From Mesorhizobium sp. (GTDB lineage Bacteria > Pseudomonadota > Alphaproteobacteria > Rhizobiales > Rhizobiaceae): a DNA stretch of 36,453 nt. Shown here in pieces: positions 13,204-20,810 of the stretch (the stretch's first letter is position 1; each line of letters starts with the position of its first letter). The stretch is from the NCBI GenBank assembly GCA_004020365.1, contig SAQR01000060.1, positions 1 to 36,453 of the forward strand, given 5' to 3'. The notes under the pieces were generated by a model. The model was not told the DNA's origin and made no database searches. It worked only from the letters and a program-made list of their open reading frames with translations. The position numbers were made by a program, and so were the translations under genes.

Positions 13204-13422
13204 ATGGTCGGCCTTAAGTCTGCAAAGAGTGGCATTGCCTTTCCTAGTGACCTGACTTTGTTGAAGCAGGTCTTTGATCGTGTTTGCGTTGAGGAAGGTA
13301 TTCCCGTCGGTAGCGAGCAGGCGGAGCGCCTGAGCGTTAGCGCAATGGAACTCTTCTCAGATGGCGAATTTGATGAGGCGCCAGTTCTTTATGAACGCCT
13401 TCGACTCTATGCCCGATTGTAG
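13204..13422 (+). CDS. Hypothetical protein, 72 aa
   Basis: Starts MVGLKSAKSGIAFPSDLTLL. It is helical (LKQVFDRVCVEEGI, AERLSVSAMELFSDGEFDE) and probably cytoplasmic. The same type of short protein with VSAMELF.DG is common in rhizobia as an uncharacterised family. AGGAAAGGC precedes the ATG. Its end overlaps the start of the next gene by 32 bases, and both are probably translated from one message. Confidence 0.65.
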   Translation: MVGLKSAKSGIAFPSDLTLLKQVFDRVCVEEGIPVGSEQAERLSVSAMELFSDGEFDEAPVLYERLRLYARL

Positions 13423-13653
13423 CGCGGAAAGAACAGCGTTGGCCTCCCACCATCAGGAAGTCCTGACCAGCCTTGTCGCTCGGTATGAAATCCTCGTGTC
13501 GATCCAAGACAGGATCGTTGAGCACGACCGGCGGTACGGCCTCGCTTCCGAAGTGGACGAAGGCCTTCTAGAGCGCTTCGCCTTTTGACCGAATCTGGAT
13601 TCCCAAGTTGGAGCAAATCAGATTCGATGTCCTGACCGTGTGGAGGTCGGGAG

Positions 13654-14079
13654 ATGACGAAACCTTATTCCATGGATCTGCGAGAGCGGGCGATGGCCCG
13701 GCTTGAGGCGGGCGAGACGAGCTACCAGGTGGCTGCGGCGCTTAAGGTGGCGGTTTCGAGTGTGATCAAGTGGGCGGCGCGCAAGCGCCGCCTGGGCAGC
13801 GCGGCGCCCGGCAAGATGGGCGGCCACAGGCCGTATCTGATCGGCGGCGCGCATCGGCTGTTCGTGCTGGGCGAAGTCGAGCGCGATCCGAACGTGACGC
13901 TTCATCAACTGACGGCAGCACTGGCCGAGCGCGGCCTCAATGTCCATCCTGCGAGCGTCGGCCGCTTCCTGCATCGCGAGGGCAGGAGCTTCAAAAAAAA
14001 CCGTTCTGCCGGCCGAGCAGCTCAGGCCGAAGCTGGCGCGCCGGCGCGCGCAATGGACCCGCTATCAGACCCGCATTGA
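13654..14079 (+). CDS. IS630 transposase, N-terminal frame (DNA-binding part)
   Basis: A 141-residue frame starting MTKPYSMDLRERAMARLEAG. Residues about 1-60 form a helix-turn-helix (TSYQVAAALKVAVSSVIKW) and the following part a second winged helix (LTAALAERGLNVHPASVGRF). It changes frame at A8 (13993-14000): after FKKN the true continuation lies in the +1 frame. In IS630 relatives such A-runs permit programmed slippage to make the full transposase. The last 20 residues in this frame are probably out of register. Confidence 0.85.
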   Translation: MTKPYSMDLRERAMARLEAGETSYQVAAALKVAVSSVIKWAARKRRLGSAAPGKMGGHRPYLIGGAHRLFVLGEVERDPNVTLHQLTAALAERGLNVHPASVGRFLHREGRSFKKNRSAGRAAQAEAGAPARAMDPLSDPH

Positions 14080-14599
14080 TCCAACACGCCTGGTCTTCAT
14101 CGACGAGACCTGGGTCAAGACCAACATGGCGCCGCTACGTGGCTGGGGCGCGCGCGGCAAGCGGCTTGTCGCCCACGCGCCATATGGCCATTGGAAGACG
14201 ATGACCTTCATCGCCGCGCTGCGACATGATCGCGTTGATGCACCCTGGGTGCTCAATGGGCCCATCAACGGCGAGGCCTTCCGCCTCTATGTCGAAACCC
14301 AACTCATCAAAACCTTGAAGCCGGGCGACATCGTCGTGCTCGACAATCTCGGCTCCCACAAGAGCGCTGCCGTGCGCGGCATCGTCAGGGCCGCCGGCGC
14401 GCGGCTGTTCTTCCTGCCGCCCTACAGCCCCGATCTCAATCCGATCGAGCAGCTGTTCGCCAAGCTCAAGCACTTCATGCGTCGCGCCGCCAGGCGAAGC
14501 GTCGAGGCCGTTCACAACGCCATCGCCGCAACCCTGAATGCCGTCACCCCACTGGAATGCCGAAACTACATCGAAAACGCAGGCTACAAGTCAACCTAA
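13940..14599 (+). CDS. IS630 transposase, catalytic DDE frame
   Basis: The meaningful part begins near 14000, in the +1 frame after the A8 run; the ATG at 13940 is only the first available codon. The DDE triad is seen as D in LVFIDETWVKT, D in IVVLDNLGSHKS and E in LNPIEQLF. It cuts and joins the IS ends at TA. All three residues are present and the frame is otherwise open, so the element could be active if the frameshift is bridged. Confidence 0.85.
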   Translation: MSILRASAASCIARAGASKKTVLPAEQLRPKLARRRAQWTRYQTRIDPTRLVFIDETWVKTNMAPLRGWGARGKRLVAHAPYGHWKTMTFIAALRHDRVDAPWVLNGPINGEAFRLYVETQLIKTLKPGDIVVLDNLGSHKSAAVRGIVRAAGARLFFLPPYSPDLNPIEQLFAKLKHFMRRAARRSVEAVHNAIAATLNAVTPLECRNYIENAGYKST

Positions 14600-14783
14600 A
14601 TGCGAAAGGCTCTAGAGCGCTTGTCCGTCTCGCTCGGCAAGGCCCGCACCGCCTTGATCCGCGAGGTCGGCTAAAAGCCCGGTCCTCGTTCACTGCACAG
14701 CTACTAGCCGCTGGTGCTCCGGCTCCGCACTGTTCACCCGCGACGTCGAGGTTAATCTTTGTTGGATGTCGGCGAGACGGCAT

Positions 14784-15020
14784 TTACTCAAGCGGCTCGA
14801 TCACCAGCGACAGGCTAAGCCTCAGAACCTTTCTGCCACTCTCGTCCCTGATATCCATGATGAGTTGCTGCCCATCGGGACCTTTCAGTTCGTCCTTTGC
14901 CAGCTCGGTCAACCCTTCGACTGCTGCATTGCGCGCTGCCTCAATCCCCTCGCATTCCAGACCCGTATTGTCTTCCACGAGATGCTGGCGATCGCCGCTA
15001 TCAAAGAAATATCTTGGCAT
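14784..15020 (-). CDS. DUF6894 family small protein, 78 aa
   Basis: Starts MPRYFFDSGDRQHLVEDNTG, the diagnostic start of the DUF6894 family: PRYFF, then a DxxG loop and a helix of AARNAAVEGLTELAKDEL. The second half is a strand pair (LIMDIRDESGRKVLRLSL). Function is unknown, though the family is abundant in stress regions of Hyphomicrobiales. ATG 15020 has GGAAG seven bases upstream; ATG 15035 overlaps the stop of the Crp gene as TGATG and is an alternative. It is probably co-transcribed with that gene. A related copy is at 21649. Confidence 0.8.
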   Translation of the reverse strand: MPRYFFDSGDRQHLVEDNTGLECEGIEAARNAAVEGLTELAKDELKGPDGQQLIMDIRDESGRKVLRLSLSLVIEPLE

Positions 15021-15034
15021 ATTGGCTTCCGTCA

Positions 15035-15817
15035 TCAGAATGCCACGTCCGGGTCCTTCAGGTGCAGGTAAGTCGGATCGAAGTCCCCTGCCCGGACCAA
15101 ACCCGGCCAATCGAGAGCACGCAACTTTGTACCTGACATGGCGATCAGCCCGTCACGTCGCAGCGCCTGAAGCGTGCGGTTCACGTGAACCACGGACAAA
15201 CCCACCGCATCACCAAATGCTGCCTGGGTGATCGGCAGATCCGCCACGTGGTCCTCTATGCGGCCAGCAAACCGCAACCGCACAATGAGTTCGCATAACA
15301 TGTGGGCGGTACGAGCGTAGGCGTCCCGTCTCCCGACGTTGGTGACCCATTCCCGATAGATCGCAGCGTCAATCAGGGTCGATCGCCAGAACGCGGCTGC
15401 AACGCGCGGGCGCTGTTCGCAAATCGAGCGAAGAGCGCTGTGGCGGATTAAGCCCAATCTGCCCGGCGTCATGCTGGAGAAGCTGCAATCCATGACTGTG
15501 AGATGGATGCCGTGCAGATCCGGGAGATCGCCGGCGACAAAGAAGCTGGTGATCTGCCGCTTTCCCTCACCTGTGTGCTTGTATGAACATACTACGCCGT
15601 CCAAGACGACAAATGAGTTGGTTGGCCGATCGCCTTGTATGAGGATATCCCTGTTAGCCGGAACATCCTTCTCCTGAATCGTGAGGCCTTCCAAGGCTGC
15701 GGCGTCATCATCGCTGATATCAGCGATGCCACGCAGCTTGCGGATGAGCACGTCCGAGGAGAAAGCTGGACACAAGGACTTGGTTACCTCCGTGGGTGTT
15801 ACCGGCCGAACTTGCAT
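15035..15817 (-). CDS. Crp/Fnr-family transcriptional regulator
   Basis: A 260-residue protein starting MQVRPVTPTEVTKSLCPAFS. The beta-roll part includes ILIQGDRPTNSFVVLDGVVC and ITSFFVAGDLPDLHGIHL; the winged helix includes LPITQAAFGDAVGLSVVHVN followed by RTLQALRRDGLI. This is a different subfamily from the genes at 12198 and 20811, with the QAAFGDAVGLSxVHVNRT recognition helix typical of light- or stress-linked rhizobial regulators. No Fnr-type cysteine cluster. ATG 15817 has GAGG just upstream. It is probably cotranscribed with the DUF6894 gene. Confidence 0.9.
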   Translation of the reverse strand: MQVRPVTPTEVTKSLCPAFSSDVLIRKLRGIADISDDDAAALEGLTIQEKDVPANRDILIQGDRPTNSFVVLDGVVCSYKHTGEGKRQITSFFVAGDLPDLHGIHLTVMDCSFSSMTPGRLGLIRHSALRSICEQRPRVAAAFWRSTLIDAAIYREWVTNVGRRDAYARTAHMLCELIVRLRFAGRIEDHVADLPITQAAFGDAVGLSVVHVNRTLQALRRDGLIAMSGTKLRALDWPGLVRAGDFDPTYLHLKDPDVAF

Positions 15818-15935
15818 TCGCCTCAGATGTTCCACGCTGCTGATGCGAATAAGAGGTGGACACGCCCGAGATGAAGCTGCGCATCTGGCATCTGCGCGGC
15901 GACAACGCTGAACTTGGGCAGGCACCTCAACGCAA

Positions 15936-16431
15936 CTAGCCTGCGGAGGCACGCCTGCCCTGCCTCCACAGCCTCCACCCGCCGACCAACATCAGCGCAC
16001 CCCAAAGCAGGAAACCCAAATCCCAGTAGATCCATTGCTCCCGCGGGACGGTCTCGTTGACATGGTGGATGCCGAGGATCTGGTGATCCACCAGCCCTTC
16101 GACGAGGTTGAATAAGCCAAATCCGATAAGCACTGTGCCGACCCGCATTTTTCCCGACCACCGAAGGTGCGATTGATGCGCGGCGCGCCAGAGCAGGAGC
16201 AGCCCAAGCACAACGAACAGATAGGTGGCGGCGTGGAACAGACCATCGAGGAGCGTGTTGAATCGTAGGTTTTCGACGCTGTCGGCGGGATAGCCGGCGC
16301 TGGTTAACCATGTGGTGCCATTGGAGCAGCTGATGAAAGACGATGCCGTCGAAAAAGCCGCCCAAACCAAGGCCAAACAGAATACCTGCGAGCGTGGGAA
16401 AGTGGCGGGGCTTCGCATCCAGGCTTGGCAC
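15936..16431 (-). pseudogene. DUF2243 membrane protein, frameshifted
   Basis: From GTG 16431 (AGGAGG nine bases upstream) the frame reads KPRHFPTLAGILFGLGLGGF, then FDGIVFHQLLQWHHMV, the signature of DUF2243. At about 16303-16307 one extra base in TTAACC shifts the frame; the following frame continues SAGYPADSVENLRFNTLLDG and ends in the expected four-helix region (TYLFVVLGLLLLW, LIGFGLFNLVEGLVDHQILG, WDLGFLLWGALMLVGGWRLW). The intact protein would have about 165 residues and lie in the membrane. Removing one base gives a full-length family member, so sequencing error is as likely as decay. Confidence 0.8.
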
Positions 16432-16611
16432 GAGTTATTTCCTCCTCGGGCGAACAAGCGCAACGCCGACGACCAACTTTCGTTGCCGCAGCCCAGCGGA
16501 ATCACGTTCCGTTCACGCTGGCTAATATAAGCCGATCGCCTAGAATCGAATAAGTGCGTAATCGCGCCAATGTCGCGTCGATAGCGCAAGCTTGAGGAGC
16601 GACCAGAACCC

Positions 16612-16764
16612 CTATTTCCGCTCGCCGAACTCTGCCCCGTTTCCAGGCGTCGTACGACGATCGTCGGGTGGAGTCTGGATGACCTCCGCGTCTGTGCGGC
16701 CAAACTCCCGGCCGATTTGAAATGCCGCGTACAGCGCACCAAGACCGATTAAGAACCGAAGCAT
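16612..16764 (-). CDS. Small protein with N-terminal hydrophobic segment, 50 aa
   Basis: Starts MLRFLIGLGALYAAFQIGRE and continues FGRTDAEVIQTPPDD. The first 15 residues are hydrophobic enough for a membrane anchor or signal, and the tail is charged. AAGGA lies eight bases before ATG 16764, and a near-EcfG promoter lies at 16787-16811. A decayed relative lies at 18920-19031 and still shows FQIGREFGRTEAS. Function unknown. The gene is divergent from DUF3606. Confidence 0.6.
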   Translation of the reverse strand: MLRFLIGLGALYAAFQIGREFGRTDAEVIQTPPDDRRTTPGNGAEFGERK

Positions 16765-16786
16765 TTGGGATTTCCTTCGGCGGTAG

Positions 16787-16811
16787 AACTACACGGCCGG
16801 CAGTTAGTTCC
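16787..16811 (-). promoter_or_regulatory. EcfG-like promoter for the 50-aa gene
   Basis: Minus strand GGAAC (16811-16807), 16 bases, AGTT (16790-16787). One mismatch in the -10. Its -35 stands eight bases from the -35 of the divergent promoter. Confidence 0.55.
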
Positions 16812-16819
16812 ACAGGGGC

Positions 16820-16844
16820 GGAACCACAACGTTGAACGTCCGTT
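16820..16844 (+). promoter_or_regulatory. EcfG-type promoter for DUF3606 (exact consensus)
   Basis: GGAAC (16820-16824), 16 bases, CGTT (16841-16844), 31 bases before ATG 16876. Confidence 0.75.
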
Positions 16845-16875
16845 GCACTCGCCGTGGGTCAGGAGGACGCAACAG

Positions 16876-17055
16876 ATGGCGTACAAGAGGACGAGCGACA
16901 CGAGCCGAGTTAAGAAGGGTGCAGAACTCGAAGTTGAGCACCTGGCGGAGGTGACAGATGTGACGCCCAAACAGGCGCGGACATTGCTTCGCAAGCACGG
17001 CGCAGACTGGCAACGGCTGAAGGACGAAGCTGAAGAGCTGAAGAAAGACGAATAG
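16876..17055 (+). CDS. DUF3606-like small protein, 59 aa
   Basis: Starts MAYKRTSDTSRVKKGAELEV. The middle and end follow DUF3606: a short helix (ELEVEHLAEVTDVT), then PKQARTLLRKHGADWQRLKD and a charged tail. The family binds no known ligand and is frequent in stress regulons of rhizobia. AGGAGG lies nine bases before the ATG. It sits behind an exact EcfG-type promoter. A relative with an internal deletion is at 35896. Confidence 0.75.
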   Translation: MAYKRTSDTSRVKKGAELEVEHLAEVTDVTPKQARTLLRKHGADWQRLKDEAEELKKDE

Positions 17056-17415
17056 TCTTGGTTTCGATCTCCTGCCGGCGCGAGCGCCAGCTTTGCCGTG
17101 GAGGTGCGGGCGACCTGTGAAGTGTACGCCTTTTGAGACCAGTCGTGACTCAAATTGGCCGGCCGGCACGCATCATTGCACGGGCGATCGCGAGCCGCGC
17201 CTCGACCTTATTGCCGGCGGCGCTCGGCCGCAGCGAGCGCATGATCTCCCGACGCGTCCGTCCAGCATCCAGCATCCAGTATGCAGTCGGCGATCGCATG
17301 ACAGCCTGGCTCCATGTCTCTTGTGCGCGCTGTGTTTTCGCTCGCTTTAACAAATGAGGATGCAATCTGATCCGGACAGGCTTATGAACTGATTGTCGTG
17401 GTGTCAGCGCACATC
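17056..17415. other. Gap with no supported gene
   Basis: Open frames on both strands have no ribosome site and arginine-rich, non-protein-like composition. No promoter match was found. Confidence 0.5.
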
Positions 17416-17441
17416 GTGCTCCTGCCCAGCAGGAGGAGCAC
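17416..17441 (+). promoter_or_regulatory. Hairpin that hides the ribosome site of the response regulator
   Basis: GTGCTCCTGC (17416-17425) can pair with GCAGGAGGAGCAC (17429-17441), leaving only a loop of CCA and a few unpaired bases. The stem includes AGGAGG and ends one base before ATG 17442. Confidence 0.5.
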
Positions 17442-17822
17442 ATGAGAAAGCCTCTAGCACTTATTGTTGAGGACGAGCCGATGATCGTCGTTGACATCGA
17501 GGCCTCCCTTAAACAGGCTGGCTTTGCGGTAGCCTCGGAGCCGAGTTGCGTTCGTGCAAGACAAATTTTGGCCCTGGTTGAGCCGGACGTCGTTATCCTG
17601 GACGTGCTCCTGCAGGACGGCGTCAGCTCTTCGGTTGCTGAAGAACTTGTGGCCCGCAACATCCCCTTTGTAGTTTATAGTGCCACGGACATCGAGGACC
17701 GAGGTGAGGCCTTCAAGGCCGGGACTTTTGTCGAGAAACCTGCCGACGATTCCGTGCTCGTAGCTTTGGCGAGTTCGATGGCTAGGCATCCACGGCTGGC
17801 GAACACGCTTCCATCTGGCTAA
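17442..17822 (+). CDS. Single-domain response regulator (receiver only)
   Basis: A 126-residue protein starting MRKPLALIVEDEPMIVVDIE. The acidic pair is Glu10/Asp11, the phospho-acceptor is Asp54 (in VILDVLLQDG), Ser80 lies in the switch position and Lys99 in FVEKP completes the site. No output domain follows, so it acts as a phosphate relay or sink, or binds a partner. It belongs to the group with short receivers paired to HWE-type kinases in rhizobia; no kinase is adjacent. Its Shine-Dalgarno site can be sequestered in a hairpin. Confidence 0.9.
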   Translation: MRKPLALIVEDEPMIVVDIEASLKQAGFAVASEPSCVRARQILALVEPDVVILDVLLQDGVSSSVAEELVARNIPFVVYSATDIEDRGEAFKAGTFVEKPADDSVLVALASSMARHPRLANTLPSG

Positions 17823-17927
17823 AACCTAGGCAAGTCGGTACAATGTGAGATCGCCAGCCACACACAATGGGCGCTGACGCTTGGGAGCGACCATCGGACT
17901 CCTGCCCCAAACGCAAGGCATTATCCG

Positions 17928-18104
17928 ATGGCAGAAGAAGCAGGGCGGGGCCGCCCGATAGACGACTATGTACGCTCACTCGCGCAGGAGTCAGGTGCCA
18001 CTGAGCAGCAGATACGGGACATTGCATCGCTCATCGGGCTTGATCGTGCCTCGATCCTGAGAGAAGCGCGTCTCTTGCGCCGTGACCTAGGGCCGAAGCT
18101 TTAA
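17928..18104 (+). CDS. Hypothetical protein, 58 aa
   Basis: Starts MAEEAGRGRPIDDYVRSLAQ and ends LLRRDLGPKL. The middle (ATEQQIRDIASLIGLDRASI) reads as a helix-turn-helix-like pair, similar in length and style to DUF3606 proteins but without their other landmarks. The upstream ribosome site is poor. It lies 105 bases after the response regulator. Function unknown. Confidence 0.55.
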   Translation: MAEEAGRGRPIDDYVRSLAQESGATEQQIRDIASLIGLDRASILREARLLRRDLGPKL

Positions 18105-18110
18105 GGCTTT

Positions 18111-18389
18111 TCCTGCAGACGGTCCGCGAGTCATCGAGGGGCGTCAGCCTTCTCGGCTCAGGTTGCAACTTTAAAGGCAACATCGGCGTGAACTCTGGTG
18201 AGCATATCTACCGTGTACCAGGCCAAGAATATTACAATGAGACGCTGATTACCTCGAGCAAAGGTGAACGGTGGTTTTGCAGCGAGGCCGGGGCGCATCG
18301 GCCGCTGGCGGAAGGACGACGCGATGAAAACAAAGCTGACGAGCGCCGCCTTTGACAGACCCGATTACCCATTTAACGAATCGAGCTAG
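18111..18389 (+). pseudogene. Sunset-domain protein, 5'-truncated and frameshifted
   Basis: The frame through 18164 reads CNFKGNIGVNSGEHIYRVPG, then QEYYNETLITSSKGERWFCS, the sunset-domain signature (CNIKGNI, HVPG, GERWFC). After SEAGAH a small indel at about 18297-18302 shifts the frame; the continuation WRKDDAMKTKLTSAAFDRPD runs to TAG 18387-18389. No start codon is available upstream before a stop, so the N-terminal signal or anchor is lost. Intact relatives are secreted or membrane-anchored. Confidence 0.7.
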
Positions 18390-18424
18390 CGCGGGTTCTG
18401 CGTGCCAGCCTTACGCATCACCGG

Positions 18425-18780
18425 ATGCGAATGGTCGTGTTGCGCGGTGAGATCGCCCAACTCCGAATGGAGATCAGAGACGCCACTGCCATCCGCGCTC
18501 ATGTACGAGCTGCTAGCGCTATGAGGGAATGACGCCAGAACCGCGATCCATTGCCGCCTATCGCAATCTCGTTGAGACCAAAAGCACCCAGACCGTGCTT
18601 GGCGCACTGCATCGGCGTCAAAGTTCATCGTTCGCATTTCAGCGGCCGAGCTCAGCGCGAAGTTCTCGCCTACCGCGCGCAGGACGCTTGGCTCCAGCTA
18701 TTCGGCAGCGATCTGGAGAGTGCGTTCAACATGGATCCTGCAGTGCTGTTGGTGGCCACTGTCTGCGTCCACTGAGGTGG
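18425..18780 (+). other. Unresolved, possibly decayed coding region
   Basis: ATG 18425 opens a 35-codon helical frame (MRMVVLRGEIAQLRMEIRDA) that ends in a TGA overlapping ATG 18529, which opens MTPEPRSIAAYRNLVETKST. Beyond about 18620 no single frame looks protein-like. The style suggests a small helical gene broken by indels, but I do not recognise the family. Confidence 0.3.
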
Positions 18781-18919
18781 GCGAACAGCTAGCGCTCGAT
18801 TCCTGCAATTGATTGAATTTCCCGCCTATAAGAACGGAAGCTTGCCGCGCCAAAATGTTCGCACGTTCGACGCCTGGCATTGGTTATTACGCGCTGTTAG
18901 AACCCAGCGGCTGTTCATT

Positions 18920-19031
18920 TACGCGGGATTTCAAATTGGCCGTGAGTTCGGCCGCACCGAGGCATCCAAATTCCACCCGACGATCGTCGCTGGACGCCTC
19001 GAACTGGACAGAGTTCGGCGAGCGGACCTAG
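18920..19031 (+). pseudogene. Decayed copy of the 16612-16764 small gene
   Basis: One frame keeps YAGFQIGREFGRTEAS and another ends NWTEFGERT with TAG at 19029-19031, matching the middle and end of the 50-residue protein in two different frames. The nucleotide match is strong near CACCCGACGATCGTCG. The N-terminal hydrophobic segment is not clean. It is a dead paralogue. Confidence 0.6.
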
Positions 19032-19167
19032 GGTTTTGCTTGATTCCTTAAGCTGCCTATCTACGCGACATTGGCGCGAGCAAAACCAGTTACTCCTCGT
19101 CGCCGAGATCCAACGAGGACGCGCGGCCTGCCTCGGAACAAATGCCGCTGCCATGTGGTTTTCTAGG

Positions 19168-19587
19168 ATGACCTACAACGAAACGACCAACCCCGTCCTA
19201 ACCGGTATCAAGGGGCGTTGCCCGCGCTGCCAACAGGGGCATCTGTTCAGCAGCTATCTCAAGCTGGCGCGGCGTTGCGAGGTATGCGGATTGGATTTCT
19301 CGTTCGCCGATCCGGCTGACGGCCCGGCCTTCTTTTCCATGTCGATTGTGGCATTCCCGGCGCTGGCATTCGCACTATGGTTTCAGCTCACGTATGAGCC
19401 GTCCTATTGGATGCATGCGCTCACAACCTTACCCCTCACCGTTGGCGCCTGTGTTGCATTGCTAAGACCGCTGAAAGGCTGGCTTGTTTGCTCGCAGTAC
19501 TTCCACAAGGCTGAGGAAGGCTCCATCGACCGAGAATGGCATGCAGCCGAAGCTGAGCGCCATCGGCAGCAGCCGCCGAATACGTGA
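19168..19587 (+). CDS. DUF983 family membrane protein
   Basis: A 139-residue protein starting MTYNETTNPVLTGIKGRCPR. A zinc ribbon is made by Cys18/Cys21 (CPRC) and Cys37/Cys40 (CEVC). FSFADPADGPAFF follows, then two membrane helices (about 57-80 and 86-108) and a charged C-terminal tail. This is the standard DUF983 layout; family members are inner-membrane proteins of unknown role. ATG 19153 is an alternative start five codons upstream. A weak EcfG-like sequence (GGAAC-N17-GGTT, 19135-19160) lies upstream. Confidence 0.9.
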   Translation: MTYNETTNPVLTGIKGRCPRCQQGHLFSSYLKLARRCEVCGLDFSFADPADGPAFFSMSIVAFPALAFALWFQLTYEPSYWMHALTTLPLTVGACVALLRPLKGWLVCSQYFHKAEEGSIDREWHAAEAERHRQQPPNT

Positions 19588-19769
19588 AGTCGATGGGCCC
19601 AAGGACGTGTGTAGAGCTGCCGCACCTTTCGGCCAGCCAATGCTCCCAACTACCTCGGTTCCTATTCGTCGCTGATACACAGCACAGAACGATGTCGGAT
19701 ATGCTCGCCGCGGAGGTGCTTGATATGCAGCTTCACCGCCTCTGGCCCACTGCTTCGCCGGCCGTTGCT

Positions 19770-19956
19770 TCAACTCTTTGGGCAGTGGACCGGCGTGTTC
19801 CTGAAGCCTTGCCGTCGATGATCGCGCCTCAAGCTCTCTGGCGGCTTCGATGAGCCCAGTGTATTTGCGCGTCCAATCCGCACCGGTTTTCGTGAACGCG
19901 GATAGGCACGTTCGGAACAAATCCGCCATCCGCCGCTTAGAGAAATCGAGGGCCAT
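19770..19956 (-). pseudogene. Remnant of an ATP-dependent DNA ligase (LigD-type) nucleotidyltransferase domain
   Basis: Minus-strand frame: LSAFTKTGADWTRKYTGLIE, then AARELEAR; after a frameshift at about 19825 AIIDGKASG. This matches the stretch after the catalytic lysine motif in ATP-dependent ligases (TRTGADWTRRY, AIIDGE). The catalytic lysine part and most of the gene are absent. It suggests that a non-homologous end-joining ligase gene once lay here or was carried in as a fragment. Confidence 0.55.
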
Positions 19957-19981
19957 TGGGATGGACTGGCGAGGACCAAAC

Positions 19982-20530
19982 GTGGCGAATTATCTGACAC
20001 TGCCTACGACTACATCGAAGGGTCGGATCAGGGTAGTCGTGGAAACACCGCGTGGCACCGAAGCAAAGTTGACTTACAAACCCAAGAAGAAGCTTTTCGA
20101 ATATACGCGGCCGCTTCCAGCAGGCCTAGCCTACCCCTACGACTGGGGCTTTCTGCCTTCTACGCTGGGCGACGATGGCGACGCCCTCGACGGTCTAGTC
20201 ATCCATGAGGCAGCCAGCGCTCCCGGTGTTGTCATCAAGTGCGATCTGCTGGCGGCCCTTCGTGTCATGCAAACGGAGAACGGCGAGACCGTGAGAAACG
20301 ATCGCTATGTATTTTGCCCGCACAAGCAAGATGCGCATAGCGAGTCTCTCCTTGGCGAGAATATTCCGGATCGTTTGCGATCCGAGATCGAGCAGTTTTT
20401 CCTGGCGTCGGTGTCCGGCACCGACAAGCAGATCGAATTCGAAGGGTGGCACGATTCCAGCCAAGCTCTCCGGAACATCCATCGGGCCATGAGAACTTTC
20501 GAGCGGAAACAGCGAGCCGCCGGTCTCTGA
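19982..20530 (+). CDS. ppa: Inorganic pyrophosphatase (family I)
   Basis: A 182-residue protein from GTG 19982, which has GAGG seven bases upstream; ATG 19961 is the alternative. It hydrolyses pyrophosphate to phosphate. Family landmarks: KLFEYTRPLPAGLAYPYDWG and the metal-binding loop GDDGDALDGLV (63-73). The usual DGDPLD has Ala in place of Pro, while the aspartates are kept. The C-terminal half is less conserved than in the housekeeping enzyme, suggesting a second, accessory pyrophosphatase. It stands between the ligase remnant and a frameshifted Crp gene. Confidence 0.85.
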   Translation: MANYLTLPTTTSKGRIRVVVETPRGTEAKLTYKPKKKLFEYTRPLPAGLAYPYDWGFLPSTLGDDGDALDGLVIHEAASAPGVVIKCDLLAALRVMQTENGETVRNDRYVFCPHKQDAHSESLLGENIPDRLRSEIEQFFLASVSGTDKQIEFEGWHDSSQALRNIHRAMRTFERKQRAAGL

Positions 20531-20810
20531 GCGCTCCCACAATATTGATAAGAATGTAACTTGAGAACACAAGGCTGCCTGGACGCCGGATGGGCACCTT
20601 CCCGGGTCCAACATCGGCGAAGTGCACACGCAAACTGCCGCTGGGTAGCGAAGTCCCAGATCATGCAAGTGCCGGTTCGCGAAAGCGATTTATGCCGTGA
20701 AGAATATGGATGGCGAAAGGGTTAGGCGGTGGGGAGCGCCAGCGCGATGCGTCGTTTGAATTGCCGACAACGGTGGCGCTCGTCGCTAACGTGACTTTCG
20801 AAGCCCCCGA

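Larger units (their letters stand above)
13571..14612 (+). mobile_element. IS630-family insertion sequence, 1042 bp, TA target duplication
   Basis: The left end GAGCGCTTCGCCTTTT and the right end (reverse complement GAGCCTTTCGCATTTA) form an imperfect inverted repeat, about 12 of 16 matching. TA flanks both sides (13569-13570 and 14613-14614), the target duplication of the family. Excision in silico restores the interrupted reading frame, which confirms the ends. It carries a transposase in two frames. Confidence 0.85.
13391..14674 (+). pseudogene. Small hypothetical gene interrupted by IS630
   Basis: The frame from ATG 13391 reads MNAFDSMPDCSAERTALASH and is cut at CTA 13568-13570 by the IS. 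Removing 13571-14612 together with one TA restores an open frame that continues GAG CGC TTG TCC (14615 onward) and ends at TAA 14672-14674. The restored protein has about 79 residues and ends RLSVSLGKARTALIREVG. As it stands, the IS supplies the last seven residues and a stop at 13586-13588. Function of the original protein is unknown; it is helical. Confidence 0.7.

Noticed and set aside
17133-17357. 74-aa arginine-rich open frame
   Set aside because: Typical of a chance frame in GC-rich DNA, with no ribosome site.
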